From contig OY720345.1 of assembly GCA_963082975.1 (NCBI GenBank), positions 26,110,611-26,174,610 of the forward strand: a DNA stretch of 64,000 bases, given 5' to 3'. Source of the DNA: Labia minor. Lineage: Eukaryota > Arthropoda > Insecta > Dermaptera > Spongiphoridae. The translations under genes were made by a program, and so were the position numbers. Under the pieces are notes generated by a model, which ran no database searches, had not been told where the DNA came from, and saw nothing but the letters and a program-made list of their open reading frames with translations. This document shows positions 24,597 through 33,333 of this stretch, piece by piece. Positions within the stretch are counted from its first letter, which is position 1. Each line of letters begins with the position of its first letter.

Positions 24597-24855
24597 ATGG
24601 AAATTCATCCAAAATTAAATGAATTTATTCATCTTTCAAAAGCCGCAAATATCGAAATACCTCCACAAATTTTAAAGTAAGCTTTGATTAAGTCATCCTA
24701 AATTAACTTATTAATTATTTTATACCTTTTTTAGTATTTTATTAGAAATGTTGGAAATGAAGATCCCATCATCAAATATTATACAATTATTGAAAATAAT
24801 TTCAAAAGATATTTCAGATAAAATAAGTCAGGAGAAACAAAATACTATTATTTAA
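24597..24855 (+). CDS. MZT2: mitotic-spindle organizing protein 2 (MOZART2-like)
   Basis: Small gene of two exons, 24597-24676 and 24735-24855, joined by a 58-bp GT-AG intron. The 66-residue product starts MEIHPKLNEFIHLSKAANIE. Core residues (L..AA...I.P.I..ILLEMLEMKIPSSNIIQLLK) align with the MZT2 segment ELAQAAG..LDPEVF.ILVDLLK.NVAPLAVFQMLK. Position and spacing of the hydrophobic helices agree along the whole core. MZT2 is a subunit of the gamma-tubulin ring complex at centrosomes and spindle poles. It lacks the long C-terminal tail of vertebrate MZT2. The family assignment rests on pattern recognition of a short protein, so it is less certain than for the larger genes. Confidence 0.75.
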
Positions 24856-25232
24856 AAATTAGATTATTTTTATGAAATGTGTGTTGGATTTATTTAATTT
24901 TTTTTTCTATTATTATTTTAACAAAGATAAAAATAAATATTCAATCTAGTTTTTAATCTGTTATTTTTTTAACATTTCATTTTATACCTTTTTTTACCAA
25001 AAAAATACTAAATTTTATTTATGTTAATAAATAATAAAATTAAAAATAAATTAATGAATAAAAATAATTTTGTATTTTATAATTAAATCTACTGTCTTTT
25101 ACTGTTAATATTTATAATAGCTATGTAAAAGTATTTATAATTTTGATACTATTGTTTTGAATGTTTAATATTATATTAGTAAAGTCAACCAATATAAAAT
25201 AAGAAATTATTCATCTAATTATCTTCTTTATA

Positions 25233-25930
25233 TAAGAGCCATGTCCGATCTCATTGTCGTTAGCGAACCCTGACTTCTTCAGCGCGAAAGAGCTTGCCGA
25301 CAGTATACCCGTCCATTCACTTATTTTCCTCAAAAAGGAGATTCTTCTCCCTATTGCCCGATGGCCCTTAATTTTTTCTTTTCAGGACCAATCAAAGCAA
25401 ACAATATTTTTCATCCAGCAGAATGTGACCATGGAAGAGATTTTCCGGTACGTCAATAAGTTCCAGGCATGAAGAAAGATTTTCAGTATAAGGCTCTAAT
25501 CATGGATAATCAGTGCATCTTTTAGGATGTTGTTTCTTCGGAATTATAACGAATGTTGATTTTAGCCATTCATTCGAAAGCATCCCTGTTTTATTGATAT
25601 CATTAAACACTTTCAAATTAAAAATATGTTCATCCACAAACTTGATCAACTCCATTGGCATTTCGTTCTGCTTTTTTGTTATTAGTAATTGGTATCGCAT
25701 GTAATAGCTCAGATTTTAATATTTCGTGTCCTTCTGGGTCAGTTTCATTAATTTCAACTTCTAATCTTGTATATCCGAAAAGTTTGGCTATATATAATTG
25801 CCAGGGGTTTCATGATTTCCCTCTCTTCCGTTACAAATTTGTTTGATTAGTCCAGGATTGTTGTTAGAATTCGTTTCTTGAATCGTCCACTTATTTCCTT
25901 AACCTTGCCATACATATTAAATATATCAGG
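25233..25930 (-). mobile_element. non-LTR retrotransposon ORF2 fragment, decayed
   Basis: On the minus strand, several frames together give a broken reverse-transcriptase polyprotein: EGHEILKSELLHAI; ELIKFVDEHIFNLKVFNDI; then NKTGMLSNEWLKSTFVIIPK and KQHPKRCTDY. After a large internal deletion comes RRRISFLRKISEWTGILSA near the end. These match the N-terminal palm region (ILKSE...LHAI, ..DWL.ST...LPKK.....C..YR) and the C-terminal RRRSWL.NIR.WTG segment of RTE/CR1-like elements. The catalytic YADD core is missing. Stops and frame changes show it is dead. Confidence 0.75.
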
Positions 25931-26307
25931 TTTTATCTAATTATATAAATTTGAAATATGGTTAAATATATGAATATTATTTTTAAAAATTTTCCTATTA
26001 GTCTTTAAAATATGACAATAATTATTACCTATTGTTAGTTAACAAAATTAAACATGAGATCAAAAAATAGAAAATATAATTGGAAGAAGAGGATTAAAAA
26101 AAATCATTAGGAAATAGGTGAATATGAAACCTATATAATATTTTCAAATTTGATAAACCTAATTGATATTTATGGAACTTTCTTGTATTAATTGTGACTT
26201 AAATTACATAGTGTTTTTTAACAGATTATTTATTATCTAATTCTAATAATTTACATTTAGTCTATAAATGAAATGTATATATTAAATAAAATTTTTTAAA
26301 AATATCA

Positions 26308-26662
26308 CTATTTCAATAGTGAGAAAAGATTTTTTTTGGAAATACAGTGATCCAAACAGTGTAAGTAATTAAATAATTCTTCATCACAAATTTCAGCAGT
26401 TTGTGAACGGCTTGATACTCTATCATTGCAAGTTTGTAATATTTCATTTAAATTAGCGCAATGATTATCCTCTGCACATTTTTCCTTTGAACAATAAAAA
26501 AAGAATGAAATATAAATATCATTACAATGATGGGTAAAGTGAAATGTAAGTATTTACTTTTAAAGCTGTTTTTTGATCAACTAACTCTTCTTCGCCTGCA
26601 TCTTCTTGAGCTTTAACTTTAGGAATTGAAAAAGAAGGAAAAAACTTCTTCAAAAAAGACAT
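26308..26662 (-). CDS. UQCRH: cytochrome b-c1 complex subunit 6 (hinge protein)
   Basis: Subunit of mitochondrial complex III that lies next to cytochrome c1 on the intermembrane-space side. Two exons on the minus strand: 26662-26558 (35 codons from ATG) and 26484-26308 (ending TAG), phase 0, intron of 73 bp. The product is 93 residues, as expected for the family. After a basic/hydrophobic N-terminus (MSFLKKFFPSFSIPKV) there is a short acidic segment EDAGEEELVD. The conserved Cys set follows: Cys38, Cys44, Cys54, Cys68, Cys82, with CNDRVSSRS and EELFNYLHCLDHC diagnostic of the hinge protein and its two CHCH-like disulfides. It is close to typical length, has no lesions and was missed by simple ORF length cut-offs. 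Confidence 0.93.
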
Positions 26663-27519
26663 TCTTTATTTTGATCAAGTATCTTTTTTATTAAAGACAC
26701 AAAAATGATGTTATATCATCAAATATAAGAAATCTAATTTAGGATTCAAGAGTTAGTGATTTCATAGAGGGAATATTGGCAATACAAACCTAATTACAAG
26801 ACCAAAAATTTAAAATTTATACTTAACAATTTTTATCTTACAAATTTATTTAAGATTAGTAATTTAAATATTTTTGATTAATTAAATGAGAATGAAGAAT
26901 AATTTTATTTTGAAAAATTAATCCTAACTTTTATATAATAATCAATACCCATATAAGCTATATACTTCAAAAAATGTATTGTTTATTTAAATTATGAATA
27001 GGAAATATATTGTTTCTTAAATTTTATAAGTTTTTGATGAATTTAAAAAATTAGATATATTAAAATCTGAAAAAGACTGATTTTTAGGAATAAGATAAAT
27101 TTTGTTTACTCTCTGACAAGAAAATTAAAATGGATAGTATATTTACTTATAAATCATTAGTTTGATTTTAAAATCTTAAATTCCTTAATTAGTCTGAATT
27201 CAATATGAGTTCTCAAAAAATTTTATTTTTAAAATGATATAAAAAAATAATTCATTATTATATATGATAAGATAGGTAAGATAGTGTATACATGAAAACT
27301 TAACTAATTGGTTGAACAAGAACTGTATTTACTAAATAATTAAAAAATCTATCTATCTATCTTATGTATAAAAGTGTTTCCAGAATTATTTTTGGGGTGG
27401 GGGAGAGGATACAACAATTTTTATTATTTTTATTTAATTACAATTACATTTAAAACAAATAGAAAAAAATAATCTCAAAACATAAATAGCAATTTGTATA
27501 TAATTTTAAAAAATCTATA
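26663..27519. other. AT-rich intergenic DNA upstream of UQCRH
   Basis: No coding frame. A run of ctatctatctatctt near 27348 and a short G-rich tract (ttttggggtggggg, about 27390) are the only local features. Confidence 0.4.
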
Positions 27520-28130
27520 AATTATTAATCTTATCTTATCTTATCTTATCTTATTATACGAGTAAAAATTGTATATATATTTGGTCATGGGTTCTCAAAA
27601 ACCGCTCTAACGATTTTTTTGAAATTCACACCAGAGATAGTATTTATAGAGAAAAATTAAGTTTTATTGATCACATCTCTGGAAAAATTCATCTTTATTA
27701 GTTTTTTTTTCTAAATTTAAATGTATATATATGACGCCAGAACCACCGCCTGTGAGATATATATATCTATTCTTAAAATAAAATTAAAAATATTTATATT
27801 ATATTCATATTTGATTTTTTTTTATTTCATTAATAGATATACATTTAAATTATTTGAAATTGTTTCACACAACGTTTTGTAGAAGATTTATCTTTATATT
27901 CGATTCGATATATAGTAGGAGAATTAAATGACGTTATCAATTAATTATACATCGACTCCGTAACGTAAATATATTATAAAATATTATATACTAAATATTG
28001 AATCAGTATATATTAGATAAAATATTTATTTGTTTTTGTGTTCTTATTTTTAATATATTTTAATTTAATCAGTAAATTAATTATATATTATTATTGTAAA
28101 TGTTATATCTATCTATCTCTGTGTGTCCCT
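27520..28130 (-). repeat. GATAA-tail repeat family, minus-strand copy
   Basis: Starts with the tail in reverse (cttatcttatcttatcttat, 27530-27550), followed by tctcaaaaaccgctctaacg, acaccagagatagtatttat, ccaccgcctgtgagatatat, ttgtttcacacaacgttttg, tatattcgattcgatatata and ggagaattaaatgacgttat. This is the exact reverse order of 17745-18186, and together the two copies define the family. No ORF was seen. Confidence 0.7.
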
Positions 28131-28499
28131 TCATATATTGTGATTCCAGCTATCTTATTTACTTGAAAATGAAAATCCAATTATGAGATCAAAATTAAAA
28201 TTATTTATTCATATAATCTTGAAAATGTGTTCAGTGTTTATTTAAAAAGGCAATATTAAAAAAATTAAATTATAAACATAATAAAAAATATCCATTTTCT
28301 TTGAATGAGATGAATGTAGATATCAAATTTTAAATAAGTTGACATAAATAATTCCAATTTATATGATCTTAATATATTGTGAGAATTAGATAAATAATGT
28401 AGAGAGCAAAAAATATTTAAAAATAGATATTTATTTAAATGAAATAAAATTATTTAATTTACAGAATGAAAATGTCTACAATAATATCTAAACATTTTT

Positions 28500-29112
28500 A
28501 CCGACCGACGATAGTAAGGGAGGTATTGTTTTCACACCAAATTTCACATGTGGAGATTTTTACATATCTCCACGAATCATGCATTTTCTTAACAGAAAAA
28601 AGTATTTTTAGCATGATGTCTGTCCGTCCGTCCGTATAGATGTGTACAGCCTGAACGGCTCAACCGATTTTAATGAAATTTGGTATATTTACTTAATGCA
28701 TCAGTGGGATGAATTGATCAACTTTTGGTGTATATCCGGAAACCGGAAGTGGTAGTATTAGCGATCGACGATAGGAAGGGAAGGGTTATTTTTACACCAA
28801 ATTTCACATGAGGAGATTTTTTTATATATCACCACGAATCATGCACTTTGTATTGGTTTTATCCTCGGGAAAATCATATTTATTAGTTTTTTCTTGATTT
28901 AAAATTATATGTCATCCAGCCATTCATGACGTCACAGCCTGGTCTTACATATATATTATAAATAAAATAAAATTAAAAATATTTATGTTACATTCATATC
29001 TGTTTTTTATTACATTAATAGATATATTAAAATTATTTGAAATTGTTTCTGTAGCTGAAAATTAATTTACTTCAAACCGTCGGTCGGTTCGGATCTGGCC
29101 ACAGGTCAACTT
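28500..29112 (-). mobile_element. ACCGACCGACG element, copy 2, nested
   Basis: Begins ACCGACCGACGATA at 28500 and ends ..CGTCGGTCGGTTCGGATCTG plus GCCACAGG near 29107. It lies between two halves of the arm repeat that are contiguous in the 13.4-kb copy (ctaaacatttttt / ctttataatttt). Inside are cggctcaaccgattttaatg, ggaaaccggaagtggta and a shortened GATAA-family segment (28860-29060, ttcatgacgtcacagcctgg). Hence at least three layers of insertion. No transposase. Confidence 0.65.
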
Positions 29113-29599
29113 ATTTCTTTATAATTTTACATTATAATAATACTAATTACAGTAGTTATAATATATGGGGAATTTTCAACTTTGACTGCCGATTTGACCA
29201 TGTTCCCAAATGAATTTTAAAAAACCAAGACCACTTTACAATTACACATTTTAAGCTCTAATCGAATCCAAAATGAAAATTTAAAAAATCGAGAAACAGA
29301 AACACAGATATATAGATTTTATAAATGAGCATTTATACAATTTATTTTAATTAATTTGAAACATTTTAGGAAACAAATTTTGAATGGGTCATTTTTAGAA
29401 ATCCCATTTAACAATTATAATAAATAATTAAAAAATTGTAAAATTTTTAAAGTATATAAAAATAAATTGTATAAATTGGTTAAAGGGTCGAGTGATAGTT
29501 CGGTGTCCCAGGTATATATTTTATATCAACACGCCTACTTTTCTGTTTGTATGTTATTATTTGAATGGCGATTCGGTGAATGGTTAATGGTTAATTAAC

Positions 29600-29679
29600 G
29601 ATCCATATAACATCATTGACTGGGCCGCTACCATAAGGAGTCTTCTCTTGCTCTGACTAGGGCCACCGGTATTTGCCAT
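29600..29679 (-). pseudogene. truncated third copy of the RT C-terminal fragment
   Basis: Minus-strand frame retains MANTGGP, SKRRLL and SMMLYGS before breaking into unrelated sequence at 29600. It has the same sequence as the fragments at 11672 and 13985, carried along in the repeat. Confidence 0.55.
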
Positions 29680-30434
29680 TAGTCTCGAAAAAATAATAAT
29701 ATTAAATTGTATATAAATTTAAAAATTAGAATATTTGAATTTGTTTAATTTTTAACTTGCCTTATGCAACATGGATGGTTAAATGAATTGGGCTCCCTTC
29801 CTCCTTGAGAAATTCCCACTAAAAATGTTTATAATATTTTAGTTTATTAAATCAAACTATTATTTTTTATTTCAATATTTTTAATGTTAATACAATTTTA
29901 TAATCTATAAAATAATTTAATTATTTTAAAAAATACAATTTTTTTACTCTCTACAGACTGTTCATTTCATAACTGAAAATAGTGTCGAATAGAAATAGAC
30001 GATATTACTTGGATTAATCTTATTATGCTAGCTAAAATTGTTTGTTTGATTATTGAGGAACCCAGTTCAATTCATTTTAATCAGATTGATGCAATGATAC
30101 AACATTTAATAATTGTAATAAATTTATATCTCGAAAATTGTTACATATTATTTAGGATATTTTAAAAATAATTTCTTTCTTTAATTAATATTCATTTAAA
30201 ACGATAATTAAAGAATATCTTATTCAAAATAAATTATTGAATAAATATGATCTAATATTATTAAATAGAAATAATTTTCTATTTCTAAGTCAGATATATT
30301 TCCAAATATTAAATAATTTTTTAATTCCGAAAAGCTTCAAAGCACGTTTTTTTCTTTAGTTTGTTTTATAACCACTTGGGGCCCTACAGTTTTTCAAAAA
30401 AACACTATAGAAAAAAAAATATATGTATATATTA

Positions 30435-31384
30435 TATATTTATGTATTATTGAGGAGCACAAGTTCATTCATTTTAATCAGATTGATGCAGTGGCGTACC
30501 TAGGGGGGGGGGGTGCGGTCCGCACCGGGCGACATTTTTTATATTTAGTTATAGTTGTAAAAAGCAACTTATTCATTTCATATTTTTTTTTCTTTTTTGA
30601 ATAATAAATGACTATTATGATTATTATAAGTTTACTATTTGATTTATATAAATTATGATTAACGATATGATTTCGAATATTATTCCTCGGTGTATATAAA
30701 TGCATTTTAGTGTAAATTTTGAATTCTAATTCCAAGAACAGGATAACAATTTTATTTTATTGTATTCATTAAAATTCGTTGAATTCGTAAACGCATCTTT
30801 ACGATTTTGTTCGGCAATTTTTCCTAACTAAAATTTTTTGATATCAGTTTATTAATGTCATTTCTTTTGAAAAGTTTATATGATTACTTTGAAGTGATAT
30901 ACCAATATTTTTTTAAATCATCGAATTTTCTTTTGAAAAATATAAATATAAATTTTGAGAGCATTATACATGATTTTTCTAGTATGAAAGCTAGAAGAGT
31001 AAATATTATATAAATATGTTTACGAGTGCATACAAATATGTGTAAAAAAATTTACTCTGTGTATTAATTAATATTGATTAAATAACTTAATAATTTATTT
31101 ATGTGTATTAATTTATAAAAAAAACTATTTGATTGACTTATAATAGAAAGGGCGGCAAACTGGAGATCGCCCCGGGCGGCAAAAGTTCTAGGTACGCCAC
31201 TGGATCGATGCAAATGTGTAACATTTAATAATTGTAATAAATAATTAAAGAATTGTATATCAATATTTTTTAAAGTGTAGAGCGAGAGCTCGGTGTCCCA
31301 GGTATTAATATTACCAGCCAAATCCAATAATAATGAATCATTTTTTTTAACTTAAGTACCGAGCCGAGGCTCGGGGTCCCGGTA
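30435..31384 (-). repeat. hairpin-module repeat copy split by a MITE
   Basis: Host parts are ttcattttaatcagattgat (before 30488) and, after the MITE, caaatgtgtaacatttaata, ttctttaattatttatta in reverse, then gagcgagagctcggtgtccc (31277-31296), ccagccaaatccaataataa and the terminal module gtaccgagccgaggctcggg with gtcccggta (to 31384). The order equals the outer part of the palindrome's right arm. It ends beside the RBM33-like pseudogene. Confidence 0.75.
30489..31202. mobile_element. hAT-like MITE with CAGTGGCGTACCTAGG ends
   Basis: A 714-bp element whose ends CAGTGGCGTACCTAGG and (after aaaagtt) CTAGGTACGCCACTG are inverted. The 8-bp flanks are GATTGATG (30481-30488) and GATCGATG (31203-31210), differing at one base. 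Subterminal inverted segments also pair (ccgcaccgggcgac versus gatcgccccgggcgg). An 85-codon minus frame across the left end has no recognised family. TIR type and target length indicate hAT. It interrupts the hairpin-module repeat and so is younger than that copy. Confidence 0.85.
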
Positions 31385-31477
31385 TATATTATAAAAGTGC
31401 TATGTGGGTATACGGCTGTTGATTGGTCAATGGATCAAAGAGGTGGAGGTAAAGTTTCTAAGGAAACAAACAAACTA

Positions 31478-32645
31478 TCAACAAAGCTCAGGGCCAGAAT
31501 TAGTTGGATGCGGGTGTTGCTGAAAATTTTGTGTATCTTGCACATGGTGGGGATGTAATCCTTGTGTATGATAATTTGGATAAGATTGCTGTTGTGGTGG
31601 TGGTTGTAATGGCCCCGGATTATGTTCGTACATTGGGACACCGCTTTGTTGTTGATGTGAAGAAATATGTTGTTGCTGAGTATAATGGTGATGTTGAACA
31701 TTAACTGGGTTATGACAATCCACTGTTGAAGGAGGCATAGATAATAACGAATTTGAAGAATGTGGCATCTCAGAATTGATAGATGATGAAGAACCATTAT
31801 TATCCCAAACCTAACGTGCATTGGAATGAAGTTGTACAGCTCCTCGAAAATGGGGGTTAATAAGAATTTTTCATGATGTTTGATTATTCATTTGTTGATG
31901 ATGAAGATTTTGAGATAAATGATGTTGGGGCTGCTGTGGATTTTGAGTTGGAGGGAATCTTTGAGAGGGTGGCATAGACCCTAAAGGTGGTTGTTGATTT
32001 GATGGAGGACCCCACATTCCTCTTGGTCTGGGAGGATTATGTTGAGAATAGACCCCGGGTTGTGGAAATCGATTAGAAATGAAAGGTTGTCTTTGGTGAA
32101 TAAATCCTCTTCCTAGTCTGCCAGGCATACGAGGGCCTGGACGATTTATGAGACCACCGTTTCTATTACCACGCATTCGCCAAAAACCTCGTGCTTGTCT
32201 CTGCTGTGTTTTGTCTAACTCCTGGTAAATGATTGCTCACGACTTTGTCTAACTAATCAGGTATGGATCTAAATGTAGCTGAATTTGTCGAACTCTTTCT
32301 CTCCGACCTGAAACGCTCTCCAGCTTCTCTTTCAGCTTCTTCTTCCTCAATCTGTACATTATTTATTGACGATGCTTGTTTATTTATAGAAGTTTCAGGA
32401 GATTGAAAATGAGAAGAACTAAAGTCTTCGTTATTTGAAGCATTTATCTCAAGATATGATGAATTATTTAAATCTCCTTTTACCATGGATCCTCCAATAT
32501 CACAATTTTCATTATCAAGATCATCTTCTAATCCATCTTCAGTTACTCCAATATCCAAAACATCTTCGTATTCACGTTGCTCTTCTCGATAATCATCAGC
32601 AAGAAGTGCTCCAGAGTATAAATATATTGCCGGAAGTGTGAAAAT
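31478..32645 (-). pseudogene. RBM33-like pseudogene
   Basis: Minus-strand translation gives an interrupted protein resembling the N-terminal and middle parts of RNA-binding protein 33. In order: YSGALLADDYREEQREYEDV and acidic sequence; AGERFRSERK followed by FRSIPD; QELDKTQQRQARGFWRMRGN and a Pro/Gln/His-rich region; KILINPHFRGAV (compare INPHFKG in RBM33); and a long His/Gln/Pro-rich stretch ending near 31478. Lesions on one continuous reading: TAG right after FRSIPD (32250-32252), an apparent extra C shortly after (CATTTACCAGGAG reads through with one C fewer), TGA just before KILINPH, and TAG after HSNAR. No introns are evident across 1.2 kb and the RRM-containing 3' part is absent. The reading as a pseudogene is firm; the parent family is probable. 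A retrocopy is possible, but no poly(A) tail is seen. Confidence 0.7.
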
Positions 32646-33333
32646 AAAACAAAACTAATGATTTTGTTATTTATTAAGCCTGGAAGATGAATTCAAAAAT
32701 AATTTTTAAATCATTTGGGTTTTAATCAATATTTATTTATATTAACATATCGAAATATCCTTGTTTATAATATGAAATATTCTATACATACTAAGAAAAA
32801 AAGAAAAATATTGGAATTATTTTATTTTAATTATTCTGAACTTTATACATACTATATTTACAGTTTTAATAAAAACAAATCACAAAATTCTTATAAATGG
32901 AAAATAAAATTTACATTTTTCCTTTTAATAAAGTTTCTTATTAACTTAACAAATTACATTTAAACAAGAATAAATAATAATATAATATATCAATTTATGT
33001 ATTATATAATTTTTGTAATTATATTTATCATACCTGAAATGATTCTTAAGAAAATTTATCATTGAATGTTAATTATATTTGTGGTTAATTTTAAAAATGA
33101 AATATTTAAATAAATATAAAAGTTAATTAAAAAATAATTTGATAGACTTTTATAATCAAGCTATCTTTTAGAATATTATATAAATTAATTTTTTATGAAA
33201 ATTATTTAATTTCTTTTGATATTAAATTATCTAGAAAGTTTGATATTTAATAAATAATTCATTTTAAAACTATAAGAAACACTATTTTAACAAAATAAAA
33301 TAAATTTTATGGACTAAATAATTTTAGAAAAGA
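32646..33333. other. AT-rich spacer between the pseudogene and POLDIP2
   Basis: Includes an 82-codon plus frame (32715-32963) rich in Ile/Tyr/Phe/Lys that reflects AT composition, not a gene. It probably holds the POLDIP2 3' UTR at its right side. Confidence 0.5.

Larger units (their letters stand above)
28357..30125 (-). repeat. copy of the palindrome-arm repeat, interrupted by a later insertion
   Basis: Sequence matches the right arm of the 10.9-14.9 kb inverted repeat: gatcttaatatattgtgaga (28366), cagaatgaaaatgtctacaa, then after an insertion ttctttataattttacatta, ggggaattttcaactttgac, gggtcgagtgatagttcggt (29485), the truncated RT fragment (29600-29679) and ggctcccttcctccttgaga (29790). 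Several internal deletions distinguish it. The element at 28500-29112 splits it. Confidence 0.75.

Noticed and set aside
25254..25472. 72-codon plus frame (MSLANPDFFSAKELADS...)
   Set aside because: It is the antisense of the retrotransposon C-terminus (RRRISFLRKISEWTG on the minus strand), so it is a shadow.
31435..31821. 128-codon minus frame overlapping the RBM33-like pseudogene
   Set aside because: Another frame over the same bases carries the Pro/Gln/His-rich RBM33-like composition; this one is a shadow.
32715..32963. 82-codon plus frame rich in Ile, Tyr, Phe and Lys
   Set aside because: Composition is that of random AT-rich DNA, and the region is probably the 3' flank of POLDIP2.
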